Assembly (NCBI GenBank): GCA_023449855.1
Contig: JAEXHR010000270.1
Coordinates: 1 to 20,753, forward strand
Length of the DNA stretch: 20,753 bases
Direction: 5' to 3'
Source of the DNA: Pseudomonadota bacterium
GTDB lineage: Bacteria > Pseudomonadota > Alphaproteobacteria > Rhizobiales > Xanthobacteraceae
Within the stretch, counting starts at the first letter, position 1. Every line of letters begins with the position of its first letter. Made by a program: the position numbers and the translations under genes. Shown piece after piece: positions 13,665-20,753 of the stretch. Under the pieces are notes generated by a model. The model saw nothing but the letters and a program-made list of their open reading frames with translations, was not told where the DNA came from and ran no database searches.

Positions 13665-15002
13665 ATGACCACGATCTTGAAGAGCCTCCCCACCGGCAAG
13701 AATGTCGGCATCGCTTTCTCCGGCGGCCTCGACACGTCGGCGGCGCTGCTCTGGATGAAGCAGAAGGGCGCCAAGGTCTTCGCCTATACCGCCAATCTCG
13801 GCCAGCCCGACGAGGCCGACTACGACGAGATCCCGCGCAAAGCCATGGAGTTCGGTGCCGAGAAGGCCCGGCTGGTCGATTGCCGCGCCCAGCTCGTGCA
13901 TGAGGGTATCGCCGCGATCCAGGCCGGTGCCTTCCACGTCTCCACCGGCGGCATCACCTATTTCAACACCACCCCGCTCGGCCGCGCCGTCACCGGCACC
14001 ATGCTGGTCTCGGCCATGAAGGAAGACGGCGTCCATATCTGGGGCGACGGCTCGACCTACAAGGGCAACGACATCGAGCGCTTCTATCGCTACGGCCTGC
14101 TCACCAATCCGGACCTGAAGATCTACAAGCCCTGGCTCGACGACCAGTTCATCGACGAACTCGGCGGCCGTGCCGAAATGTCGGCCTTCATGACAGCGCA
14201 CGGCTTCGCCTACAAGATGAGCGCGGAGAAGGCCTATTCCACCGATAGCAACCTGCTCGGCGCGACCCACGAGGCCAAGGATCTCGAACATCTCGACAGC
14301 GGCATCACCATCGTCAATCCAATCATGGGCGTGCCATTCTGGAAGGCCGACTGCGATGTGAAGGCAGAGCGCGTCACCGTGCGTTTCGAGGAAGGCCAGC
14401 CGGTCGCGCTGAACGGCCAGACCTTCGCTGATCCGGTCGCGTTGTTCTATGAGGCCAATGTCATCGGCGGCCGCCATGGCCTCGGCATGAGCGACCAGAT
14501 CGAGAACCGCATCATCGAGGCGAAGAGCCGCGGCATCTATGAGGCGCCCGGCATGGCGCTGCTGCACATCGCCTATGAGCGCCTCGTCACCGGCATCCAT
14601 AACGAAGACACCATCGAGCAGTATCGCATCAACGGCATGAAGCTCGGCCGGCTCCTCTATCAGGGCCGCTGGTTCGACTCGCAGGCCCTGATGCTGCGCG
14701 AGACGGCGCAGCGCTGGGTGGCCCGCGCCATCACCGGCGAGGTGACGCTGGAGCTGCGCCGCGGCAACGACTATTCGATCGCGAATACCGCGAGCCCGAA
14801 CCTGACCTATGCACCGGAACGGCTGAGCATGGAGAAGGTCGAGGATGCGCCATTCACCCCGGCCGACCGCATCGGTCAGCTCACCATGCGGAATCTCGAT
14901 ATCACCGATACGCGCGCCAAGCTGAATATCTATGCCAAGTCGGGCCTGATCAGCGCAGGAGAAGGTGCGCCGATTCCGAAGCTCGGCAGCGACAAGAACT
15001 AA
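13665..15002 (+). CDS. argG: Argininosuccinate synthase
   Basis: 445 residues, matching the longer E. coli-type form. It joins citrulline and aspartate with ATP to give argininosuccinate, the penultimate step of arginine synthesis, in the cytoplasm. The N-terminal ATP-pyrophosphatase loop is FSGGLDTSA (18-26). YFNTTPLGRAVTGTMLV (100-116) and the IWGDGSTYKGNDIERFYRYG block (about 125-144) contribute to substrate binding. The sequence is complete. The start ATG at 13665 lacks a strong Shine-Dalgarno (GATTGGACG only). No other arginine gene is in the window. A clear stem-loop follows the stop codon. Confidence 0.97.
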   Translation: MTTILKSLPTGKNVGIAFSGGLDTSAALLWMKQKGAKVFAYTANLGQPDEADYDEIPRKAMEFGAEKARLVDCRAQLVHEGIAAIQAGAFHVSTGGITYFNTTPLGRAVTGTMLVSAMKEDGVHIWGDGSTYKGNDIERFYRYGLLTNPDLKIYKPWLDDQFIDELGGRAEMSAFMTAHGFAYKMSAEKAYSTDSNLLGATHEAKDLEHLDSGITIVNPIMGVPFWKADCDVKAERVTVRFEEGQPVALNGQTFADPVALFYEANVIGGRHGLGMSDQIENRIIEAKSRGIYEAPGMALLHIAYERLVTGIHNEDTIEQYRINGMKLGRLLYQGRWFDSQALMLRETAQRWVARAITGEVTLELRRGNDYSIANTASPNLTYAPERLSMEKVEDAPFTPADRIGQLTMRNLDITDTRAKLNIYAKSGLISAGEGAPIPKLGSDKN

Positions 15003-15015
15003 GCGGCAGTGACGC

Positions 15016-15041
15016 GCAGGATGGGGAAAGACCCATCCTGC
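15016..15041. terminator. Stem-loop between convergent argG and methyltransferase genes
   Basis: GCAGGATGGG (15016-15025) pairs perfectly with CCCATCCTGC (15032-15041) around a GAAAGA loop. It sits in the 51-base gap between two convergent genes. No T-run follows on either strand, so an intrinsic terminator is only likely, not certain. Confidence 0.55.
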
Positions 15042-15053
15042 ATGGTCGCGCCG

Positions 15054-15719
15054 TTACGACATCCGCATCGATAGCTCGACATCGCCGCCGAATGGCACCG
15101 ACAGGTAGCCATTCGCGGGATTGCGGACATATGCCAGATAATCGGGGCTGTAATCCGCATTGTCGGCGATGACGAAGGCGCCGGGCTTGAGACGGCTTTC
15201 CACCATCGACAACACGTCCGGATAGAGCGCCTTAGCGCCATCGAGCAGTAACAGATCGATTCGGTCCGGCAGATCCACCCGCAACGTCTGCAATGCATCC
15301 CCGGCACGAAATTCGACGAGATCGATCAGGCCGCCTTCAGCGAGATTCTGCCGCGCGATAGCGATCTTCGATGGCTCGAATTCGCTCGTGATCAGCTTGC
15401 CGCCGCCATTGTCGTTGAGCGCTGCCGCCATGTGCAGCGTCGAGATTCCGAATGACGTGCCGAATTCGACGATCGATCGGGCGCCCGTCGAACGCGCCAG
15501 CATATAGAGCAACGCGCCGGTCTCGCGCGACACGGCGAGCGGCACCTCCCTAAACCGGCTGTAGAGATCCAGATAGTCGGTCTTGCTCTGCATCATCCGC
15601 TCCCGGTCGTCCTCCGACAGATCGGCAACGGCCTGCCTAGTACGGGACCGCGCGGCATCTGCTTCGTCGAACAGACGCTCGAGAAGCGGCGCGACGGGAT
15701 TCGTCGTGAGTGTGGTCAT
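15054..15719 (-). CDS. Class I SAM-dependent methyltransferase, O-methyltransferase (CCoAOMT-like)
   Basis: 221 residues. The fold is the O-methyltransferase type related to catechol and caffeoyl-CoA methyltransferases: motif I IVEFGTSFG (83-91), acidic residue E113 after the second strand (ITSEFEP), RAGDALQTL (138-146), and LLLLDGAKALYPDVL (156-170), where D160 is a probable metal ligand together with D186-N187 (VIADNADY). The small-molecule substrate is unknown. The ATG at 15719 has AGGATC about 7 bases upstream; a farther in-frame start at 15779 would overlap the operator and is rejected. The gene diverges from a tetR gene across an 87-base region holding a palindrome, so repression by that regulator is expected (inference). 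Confidence 0.85.
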   Translation of the reverse strand: MTTLTTNPVAPLLERLFDEADAARSRTRQAVADLSEDDRERMMQSKTDYLDLYSRFREVPLAVSRETGALLYMLARSTGARSIVEFGTSFGISTLHMAAALNDNGGGKLITSEFEPSKIAIARQNLAEGGLIDLVEFRAGDALQTLRVDLPDRIDLLLLDGAKALYPDVLSMVESRLKPGAFVIADNADYSPDYLAYVRNPANGYLSVPFGGDVELSMRMS

Positions 15720-15762
15720 GATAGATCCTGCAAAAGCGCTTGATTGCGCCCTTCTGGAAATA

Positions 15763-15776
15763 CGAATATTTATTCG
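15763..15776. promoter_or_regulatory. Operator-like palindrome in the divergent tetR/methyltransferase region
   Basis: CGAATA-TT-TATTCG is a perfect inverted repeat with a 2-base spacer, in the only AT-rich stretch of the gap. It would overlap the -10 region of a possible plus-strand promoter (TTGATT at 15740-15745) and lies 44 bases before the methyltransferase ATG on the other strand. TetR-family regulators normally bind such palindromes next to their own gene. Confidence 0.55.
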
Positions 15777-15806
15777 CATTCGCTAATCGCATTGCGGAGG
15801 GCGTCA

Positions 15807-16436
15807 ATGACGCGTCGAACAAGTCCTTCGATTCATTCGAGAAAACAGCCGCAACAGGCCCGTTCCGAGGAGCTGGTAAGCGCCATTCTCGAGGCTGCTG
15901 TTCAGGTTTTGGCGAAAGAAGGATTTCACAGGTTCACCACCGCGCGCGTGGCTGACAAAGCCGGCGTCAGCGTCGGATCGCTGTATCAATACTTCCCGAA
16001 CAAGGCCTCGATCCTATTTCGCCTGCAGAGCGATGAATGGCAGGACACCAACGACATGCTCCGCGAGATTCTGGAGGATGAGAGCGAGACGCCATCGGCA
16101 CGGCTGCGCAGACTGGTCCATGCTTTCATCAAGTCAGAATGCGACGAAGCGGATATTCGCCAGGCACTGGATGGCGCCGCGCCGCTCTATCGGGACGCTC
16201 CGGAGTCGCGCAAGGCGAAGACTGCAGGGCGACGCACAATGGCGACTTTCATCGCGCATGCACTGCCGACAACGACTGACGCAAAGAGATCGCTCATGGT
16301 CGATGTGATCACATCAACCTTGAGCGGCGTCGGCAAGGGCTTCTCCATGCGTCCACGAACCGCCGCGGAAATCACGGCATTCGCGGATGGGGTTGCCGAT
16401 ATGCTCTGCAGCTATCTTGAAAGCTCGGGACAGTGA
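15807..16436 (+). CDS. TetR/AcrR-family transcriptional regulator
   Basis: 209 residues. The N-terminal DNA-binding domain is standard: LVSAILEAAVQVLAKEGF (23-40), then the helix-turn-helix TTARVADKAGVSVGSLYQYF (44-63) followed by PNKASIL. The C-terminal ligand and dimer domain (about 75-205) is helical and not assignable to a ligand. An Arg/Ser/Gln-rich 20-residue N-terminal arm precedes the domain. The ATG at 15807 has GGAGG 6 bases upstream, a strong site. It is divergent from the O-methyltransferase gene across a shared palindrome, the classic layout of a local repressor and its target; the inducer may be the methyltransferase substrate or product (inference). Confidence 0.9.
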   Translation: MTRRTSPSIHSRKQPQQARSEELVSAILEAAVQVLAKEGFHRFTTARVADKAGVSVGSLYQYFPNKASILFRLQSDEWQDTNDMLREILEDESETPSARLRRLVHAFIKSECDEADIRQALDGAAPLYRDAPESRKAKTAGRRTMATFIAHALPTTTDAKRSLMVDVITSTLSGVGKGFSMRPRTAAEITAFADGVADMLCSYLESSGQ

Positions 16437-16448
16437 GACCGTGTATCT

Positions 16449-16472
16449 GGCGGTGGCTGCATCGTGACCGCC
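16449..16472. terminator. Possible stem-loop after tetR
   Basis: GGCGGT (16449-16454) pairs with ACCGCC (16467-16472) around a 12-base loop, 12 bases after the tetR stop. No T-run, so a weak terminator candidate. Confidence 0.3.
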
Positions 16473-16474
16473 GC

Positions 16475-16503
16475 GCGTCACCCACCAGTCATCCAATTGT
16501 CGT
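16475..16503 (+). promoter_or_regulatory. Possible Pho box upstream of phoA
   Basis: Three heptamers with an exact 11-base period: GCGTCAC-CCAC-CAGTCAT-CCAA-TTGTCGT. The second and third resemble the two halves of the PhoB consensus CTGTCAT-N4-CTGTCAT (six and five of seven matches). The array ends 48 bases before the ATG. Because the downstream gene is an alkaline phosphatase, PhoB control is biologically expected. Confidence 0.5.
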
Positions 16504-16551
16504 AATGAAAATGAGCGTCGCCGGCTCGGCACTCTAGGGGGAATCTTCGTC

Positions 16552-18306
16552 ATGACGAAAACATTTATTGCGGCCGCTGGCGCACTTCTGCTGACCGGCA
16601 CGTCGCTGGCCGCACAGGCCACTTATCCCGTCGATCGCGCCGAGATTCTCGCCGGCAGCAAATTCGATTTCAAAGTCGAACTCCCGGAAAAGATCGCGGA
16701 ATCCGATATCAAGGTGACCGTCAACGGCGCCGATCAGACAGCCGTCTTCGGCAAGAACGCCGATTACATTGAGCGCGAGGACAACAAGGACCAGTCGGCG
16801 CTGTTGCTGCGCGACGTGACGCTGGACAAGCCGGGCTCCTACAAGATCGATGTCACCGCTGGTTCGCTCACCCGGTCGGTGACATGGAACGTGTACGACA
16901 CCGGCACCCGCAAGGCGAAGAACGTCATCCTGTTCATCGGCGACGGCCTGTCGTTGTCGCATCGCGTTGCTGCGCGCATCCTGTCCAAGGGCATCAAGGA
17001 AGGCCGGAGCGGCGGCAAGCTCGCCATCGACGACATGCCGCATATGGCGCTGGTCGGCACCGCCGGTACCGACTCGATCATCACGGACTCGGCGAATTCG
17101 GCGAGCGCGTATACGACCGGCCACAAGAGCGCGACCAATGCGCTCGGCGTCTATGCGGACCGCACCGCCAATCCGTTCGACGACCCCAGGGTCGAGACCA
17201 TGACGTCGCTGGTCAAGCGCAAGCTCGGTCTCGCCGTCGGCATCGTCACCAATACCGAGATCGAGGACGCGACGCCGGCCTCCATGGTCGCGCATACGCG
17301 CCGCCGTGCGGCCTATGACGAGATCGTGGCGCAGATGTTTGCGGCGAAGCCCGACGTGATCCTCGGCGGGGGCGCGGCGAATTTCCTGCCGCAAGCGGCG
17401 GAGACCTCGAAGCGCCGCGACGATGCGGACTACATCGCGAAGTTCAAGGAGGCCGGCTATCCCTTCGTGAAGACAGCCGGTGAACTCAAAGCCACCGCCG
17501 ACAAAGCCGACACGACAAAACTGCTCGGCCTGTTCACGCCCGGCAATATGGACGGCGTACTCGACCGCAAATTCCTCAAAGGCGGCGGCGTGAAGAAGTA
17601 TCCGGAGCAGCCGGATCTCACCGAACAGGTGCAGGCCGCGCTCGACGTGCTGTCGCGCAATGACAAGGGCTTCGTCCTGATGGTGGAGTCCGGCATGATC
17701 GACAAATATGCGCATCTGCTCGACATGGACCGCGCGGTCTATGACGTGATCATGCTCGACAACGCGGTGAAGCTTGCCAAGGAATGGGCGGCCAGGCGCG
17801 GGGACGACACGCTGATCCTCGTGGTGTCCGACCACAGCCATCCGAACAGCCTGGTCGGCACCGTGAATGACGACATGACGACCGAGACGAATCTGCCGCT
17901 GCGCGAGCGGATCGGCGTCTATGACAAAGCCGGTTTCCCGAATTATCCGGCGCCTGATGCGGAAGGTTATCCATCGCGCGTGGATGTGAGCCGGCGGCTG
18001 GCGATCATGTCGGCAAGCCTGCCGGACCACTACGAGACGCTGCGGCCGAAGCTGGATGGCCCGTTCGAGCCGACGCAGAAGGGCGAAGCGCCGAATACAT
18101 TCACCGCGAATGAGAAATACAAGAACGCGCCGGGCGCCATGCTGCGCCTCGGCAATCTGCCGGCGATGATGAATGCCAGCGTGCATTCCGGCGAAGACGT
18201 GATTCTGACGGCCACGGGCCCGGGCAGCGAGCGCGTGAAAGGGCAGATGGACAATACGGAAGTTTTTCGCGTGATGGTGGATGCGCTAGGGTTAGGGGCG
18301 AAGTAG
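16552..18306 (+). CDS. phoA: Alkaline phosphatase, PhoA superfamily, exported
   Basis: 584 residues, longer than E. coli PhoA (471). It hydrolyses phosphomonoesters in the periplasm. A Sec signal covers about 1-23 (MTKTFIAAAGALLLTGTSLA then AQA). A beta-rich extra domain at about 24-117 (VTVNGADQTAVFG, GSYKIDVTAGSLTRSV) precedes the catalytic core. Core motifs are ILFIGDGLS (126-134), the nucleophile region TDSANSASAYTTGHKSATNA (178-197) with Ser180, VESGMIDKYAH (378-388) with Glu379 and Asp384, VVSDHSHP (424-431) with Asp427 and His428, and VHSGED (544-549) with His545. The metal- and serine-site set is therefore complete. The ATG at 16552 follows GGGGGAA. A Pho-box-like array lies upstream. 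The symbol is by superfamily; the gene could be named differently in close relatives. Confidence 0.9.
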   Translation: MTKTFIAAAGALLLTGTSLAAQATYPVDRAEILAGSKFDFKVELPEKIAESDIKVTVNGADQTAVFGKNADYIEREDNKDQSALLLRDVTLDKPGSYKIDVTAGSLTRSVTWNVYDTGTRKAKNVILFIGDGLSLSHRVAARILSKGIKEGRSGGKLAIDDMPHMALVGTAGTDSIITDSANSASAYTTGHKSATNALGVYADRTANPFDDPRVETMTSLVKRKLGLAVGIVTNTEIEDATPASMVAHTRRRAAYDEIVAQMFAAKPDVILGGGAANFLPQAAETSKRRDDADYIAKFKEAGYPFVKTAGELKATADKADTTKLLGLFTPGNMDGVLDRKFLKGGGVKKYPEQPDLTEQVQAALDVLSRNDKGFVLMVESGMIDKYAHLLDMDRAVYDVIMLDNAVKLAKEWAARRGDDTLILVVSDHSHPNSLVGTVNDDMTTETNLPLRERIGVYDKAGFPNYPAPDAEGYPSRVDVSRRLAIMSASLPDHYETLRPKLDGPFEPTQKGEAPNTFTANEKYKNAPGAMLRLGNLPAMMNASVHSGEDVILTATGPGSERVKGQMDNTEVFRVMVDALGLGAK

Positions 18307-18331
18307 TTCGCACTTCATGGCCACATGAGGG

Positions 18332-18350
18332 AGGAACATCATCCGTTCCT
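18332..18350. terminator. Weak stem-loop after phoA
   Basis: AGGAAC (18332-18337) pairs with GTTCCT (18345-18350), 26 bases after the stop codon, followed by AATTA. Short stem and no proper T-run, so low confidence. Confidence 0.25.
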
Positions 18351-18364
18351 AATTACCGCCCGAT

Positions 18365-18432
18365 GGGCGAGTGCGTTCGATCTCTACACCTGCGACAAGT
18401 TGCAACAGGATATGAGGTGAACTCACTCGCCC
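18365..18432 (+). other. Structured leader candidate upstream of the homocysteine methyltransferase gene
   Basis: A perfect 9-base outer stem, GGGCGAGTG (18365-18373) with CACTCGCCC (18424-18432), encloses a second stem, CACCT (18387-18391) with AGGTG (18415-18419), and an alternative CCTG (18389-18392) with CAGG (18406-18409) that would compete with it. The unit lies 39 bases before the ATG in the same orientation. It does not match the SAM-II, SAM-V or SAH riboswitch patterns as I know them. Could be regulatory RNA, a protein operator or chance. Confidence 0.35.
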
Positions 18433-18445
18433 CGGTCGTGACTCA

Positions 18446-18469
18446 CGTGCTTAACCATTCAGGAGCACG
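18446..18469 (+). promoter_or_regulatory. Hairpin overlapping the ribosome binding site of the homocysteine methyltransferase gene
   Basis: CGTGCT (18446-18451) pairs perfectly with AGCACG (18464-18469). The Shine-Dalgarno AGGAG (18461-18465), 6 bases before the ATG at 18472, lies partly in the loop and partly in the 3' arm. Formation of the hairpin would restrict ribosome access. Confidence 0.35.
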
Positions 18470-18471
18470 CC

Positions 18472-19425
18472 ATGAGCAGGTATCGCAGCGCGTTGCCGCA
18501 GCGTCACGGCGCTTTTCTCACCGATGGTGGCATGGAGACGTCGCTGATCTTCAACGACGGAGTTGAACTGCCACACTTTGCCTCCTTCGTCCTGCTTGGC
18601 TCGGCGACGGGGCGGGATCGACTGAAAGCCTATTACCGGCCCTATCTGGAGACTGCCCGAAAACAGGGCGCCGGCTTCGTGCTCGACAGTGCGACATGGC
18701 GCGCCAATTCCGATTGGGGCGACAAGCTTGGCTACGATGCTAGCGCGCTGCACGCCGCGAATGTGGCTGCGATCGACCTGTTGCAGGAGCTCCGCGACGA
18801 ATGGGACGCCGCGGCCATACCTTGCGTCATCAGCGGAGCCATCGGCCCACGCGGTGATGGCTACAAAGCCGGCCGCATGAATGCGCGTGAAGCTGAAGAT
18901 TATCACCGCACGCAGATCGCAAGCTTTGCCGGAACAGAGGCGGACATGGTCACCGCTTTCACCCTGTCAACGATCGACGAGGCCGTAGGCATCGCACGGG
19001 CTGCGCGATCGCTCGACATGCCCTGCGCAATCTCCTTCACAGTGGAGACCGACGGACGACTGGCCGATGGCACGCCACTGCGCGATGCGATCCAGGCGAC
19101 CGATGCCGCAACTGAGTCATCGCCGGCCTACTACATGGTCAATTGCGCGCATCCGTCTCATTTCGATGGCGCGCTGGAAGCGAGTGAAGCCTGGGTGCAG
19201 CGTATCCACGGCATCCGCGCCAATGCATCCACGCTCAGCCATGCCGAACTGGACGAAGCTGAGAGCCTTGATGCGGGAGACCCCGACGATCTGGCGCAAC
19301 GCTATCGCCGCCTCCGGCAGACATTCCCCGCGATCCGGATTCTGGGTGGCTGCTGCGGTACGGACCATCGGCATGTGGCCGCGATCGCAGCGGCCTGCCT
19401 GCCATTCTCCGCTGCCACGACATAA
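18472..19425 (+). CDS. Homocysteine S-methyltransferase family protein (zinc-dependent)
   Basis: 317 residues, a single Hcy-binding barrel domain as in MmuM and BHMT. The family transfers a methyl group to homocysteine (or a related thiol) to give methionine, using S-methylmethionine, SAM or betaine as donor. The three zinc cysteines are Cys225 (MVNCAHP) and Cys294-Cys295 (GGCCGTD, 292-298). The N-terminal LTDGGMETSLIF (16-27) is the usual first strand and helix. No cobalamin domain is present, so it is not MetH. The donor cannot be decided from the sequence. The ATG at 18472 has AGGAG 6 bases upstream. It ends directly at a strong terminator shared with pnp. A structured leader precedes it. 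Confidence 0.88.
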   Translation: MSRYRSALPQRHGAFLTDGGMETSLIFNDGVELPHFASFVLLGSATGRDRLKAYYRPYLETARKQGAGFVLDSATWRANSDWGDKLGYDASALHAANVAAIDLLQELRDEWDAAAIPCVISGAIGPRGDGYKAGRMNAREAEDYHRTQIASFAGTEADMVTAFTLSTIDEAVGIARAARSLDMPCAISFTVETDGRLADGTPLRDAIQATDAATESSPAYYMVNCAHPSHFDGALEASEAWVQRIHGIRANASTLSHAELDEAESLDAGDPDDLAQRYRRLRQTFPAIRILGGCCGTDHRHVAAIAAACLPFSAATT

Positions 19426-19453
19426 AAAAGGGCGGCCTTTCGGCCGCCCTTTT
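19426..19453. terminator. Bidirectional intrinsic terminator
   Basis: A perfect 12-base stem, AAAAGGGCGGCC (19426-19437) with GGCCGCCCTTTT (19442-19453), around a TTTC loop. The stem itself supplies an A-run and a T-run, so it works on either strand. It begins at the base after the stop of the methyltransferase gene and lies 20 bases from the pnp stop, so it probably ends both convergent transcripts. Confidence 0.92.
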
Positions 19454-19473
19454 CACATTCACTCACGCGAGAC

Positions 19474-20753
19474 TTACTCAGCAGCCGGAGCGGCTTCGCC
19501 TTCGGCCTTCTGCTTGGCCTCGAGGTCTTCACCGGTTTCCTGGTCGACGACCTTCATCGACAGACGCGTCTTGCCGCGATCGTCGAAGCCGAGCAGCTTG
19601 ACCTTGACCTTGTCGCCTTCCTTGATGACGTCCGAGGTCTTCTGCACGCGGCCGGCGGCGAGCTGGCTGATGTGCACCAGACCATCCTTGGCGCCGAAGA
19701 AGTTCACGAATGCGCCGAACTCCATCACCTTGACGACGGTGCCCTCGTAGATCTGGCCGACTTCCGGATCGGAAGCGATCGACTTGATCCACTTGATGGC
19801 GGCCTTCATGGCCTCGCCGTCCGACGATGCCACCTTCACGGTGCCGTCGTCCTCGATGTTGACCTTGGCGCCGGTCTTTTCGACGATCTCGCGGATCACC
19901 TTGCCGCCGGTGCCGATCACTTCACGGATCTTGTCGGTGGCGATCTTGAAGGTCTCGATGCGCGGAGCATATTCGCCGAGCTCGGCGCGCGCATTGGTGA
20001 GCGCCTTCGACATTTCGCCGAGGATGTGGATACGACCATCCTTCGCCTGCGCGAGGGCGACCTTCATGATCTCCTCGGTGATGCCGGCGATCTTGATGTC
20101 CATCTGCAGCGAGGTGATGCCCTGCTCGGTGCCGGCCAACTTGAAGTCCATGTCGCCGAGGTGATCTTCGTCACCCAGGATGTCCGACAGAACTGCGTAG
20201 CGCGAACCTTCGAGGATCAGGCCCATGGCGATACCCGCCGTGGGACGCTTCAAGGGCACGCCGGCATCCATCAGCGCGAGCGAAGCGCCGCAGACCGAGG
20301 CCATCGAGGACGAGCCGTTCGACTCGGTGATCTCCGACACCACGCGGATGGTGTAGGGGAACTCGTGATGACCCGGCAGCACTGGATGGATCGCGCGCCA
20401 GGCGAGCTTGCCGTGGCCGATTTCGCGGCGCTTTGTGCCGCCGAGACGGCCCGTCTCACCCACCGAGTAGGGAGGGAAGTTGTAGTGCAGCAGGAACGTC
20501 TCTTTGTAGGTTCCCGACAGCGAGTCGATGTACTGCTCGTCTTCGCCGGTGCCGAGGGTGGTGACGACCATCGCCTGGGTTTCACCGCGGGTGAACAGCG
20601 CCGAGCCGTGAGCGCGGGGCAGCACGCCGACTTCGGCGACGATCGGACGAACCGTCTTCACGTCGCGGCCGTCGATGCGCTTGCCGGTGTCGAGGATGTT
20701 GTTGCGAACGACGTCCGCTTCCAGCTCCTTGAACACGCCGGCGACGCGCAGCT
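19474..20753 (-). CDS. pnp: Polyribonucleotide nucleotidyltransferase (PNPase), C-terminal part, cut by the right window edge
   Basis: The last 425 residues are present; the frame stays open to base 20753, so the N-terminal part (about 290 residues by family length near 715) lies outside. PNPase degrades RNA 3' to 5' with phosphate and joins the degradosome. Visible parts, in fragment numbering, are the second RNase PH domain (about 25-250) with GSALFTRGETQ, the YNFPPYSVGETGR block, the phosphate-site ESNGSSSMASVCG and the catalytic acidic block LGDEDHLGDMDF; then the KH domain (about 270-325) with IREVIGTGGKVIREI; then the S1 domain (about 335-410) with GTVVKVMEFGAFVNF. The tail is Glu/Ala-rich. 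Upstream, outside the window, rpsO is the usual neighbour (family knowledge). Confidence 0.97.
   Translation of the reverse strand, partial: LRVAGVFKELEADVVRNNILDTGKRIDGRDVKTVRPIVAEVGVLPRAHGSALFTRGETQAMVVTTLGTGEDEQYIDSLSGTYKETFLLHYNFPPYSVGETGRLGGTKRREIGHGKLAWRAIHPVLPGHHEFPYTIRVVSEITESNGSSSMASVCGASLALMDAGVPLKRPTAGIAMGLILEGSRYAVLSDILGDEDHLGDMDFKLAGTEQGITSLQMDIKIAGITEEIMKVALAQAKDGRIHILGEMSKALTNARAELGEYAPRIETFKIATDKIREVIGTGGKVIREIVEKTGAKVNIEDDGTVKVASSDGEAMKAAIKWIKSIASDPEVGQIYEGTVVKVMEFGAFVNFFGAKDGLVHISQLAAGRVQKTSDVIKEGDKVKVKLLGFDDRGKTRLSMKVVDQETGEDLEAKQKAEGEAAPAAE

Noticed and set aside
16534..18186. 550-codon minus-strand frame opposite phoA
   Set aside because: The plus strand carries a complete set of alkaline phosphatase motifs; the antisense frame is His/Arg-rich with none.
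18307..18471. SAM-II, SAM-V or SAH riboswitch
   Set aside because: The conserved GCTAAA pseudoknot strand of SAM-II and the SAH core could not be found; only unassigned inverted repeats remain.
18363..18566. Small 67-codon frame overlapping the start of the homocysteine methyltransferase gene
   Set aside because: It overlaps a well-supported gene start in another frame, has no ribosome site and lies in the structured leader.

Overview
The window is GC-rich, densely packed chromosomal DNA. It looks like an alphaproteobacterium of the Bradyrhizobium/Rhodopseudomonas/Afipia group (Nitrobacteraceae). The reasons are protein style (an IalB-family secreted protein, a membrane-anchored TAXI protein, an Arg/Pro-rich TonB receptor N-terminus) and several intergenic palindromic repeats of the kind common in that group. 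This assignment is by recognition, not by database search. Nothing marks the window as a phage, plasmid or genomic island: no integrase, transposase, tRNA or CRISPR array was recognised.

Layout. (1) 1-1657: the edge of a palindromic repeat, then a Tat-exported PhoD-type alkaline phosphatase on the minus strand with a possible Pho box. (2) 1850-2228: two tiny overlapping membrane-protein genes. (3) 2262-6436: an adenosylcobalamin riboswitch, a TonB-dependent receptor of siderophore-receptor type and a PepSY-TM protein resembling siderophore reductases. This forms one probable outer- and inner-membrane uptake module under B12 control. (4) 6433-7878 (minus): a TAXI solute-binding protein anchored by two membrane segments, whose stop codon interlocks with that of the PepSY gene. 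(5) 8064-8824: pterin-4a-carbinolamine dehydratase and a YkvA/DUF1232 protein. (6) 8942-9916 (minus): a zinc-less quinone oxidoreductase, separated from ykvA by a 110-base hairpin repeat. (7) 10139-15002: a housekeeping run on the plus strand comprising an IalB-family protein, rlmN (bracketed by two copies of one 90-base palindromic repeat), a small membrane protein, a PAP2 phosphatase and argG. (8) 15054-16436: a divergent methyltransferase/TetR pair around a perfect operator-like palindrome. (9) 16552-18306: a PhoA-type alkaline phosphatase with an extra N-terminal domain and a second Pho-box-like array. (10) 18472-19425: a homocysteine S-methyltransferase family gene behind a structured leader, then a strong bidirectional terminator. 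(11) 19474 to the right edge (minus): the C-terminal 425 residues of polynucleotide phosphorylase.

Two themes run through the window. Phosphate scavenging is represented by two unrelated exported alkaline phosphatases (PhoD type and PhoA type), both with Pho-box-like heptamers about 50 bases before the start codon. Metal or cofactor uptake is represented by the B12 riboswitch, receptor and PepSY unit. The most interesting candidate system is this last unit, because the receptor and reductase look like iron-siderophore parts but are wired to cobalamin.
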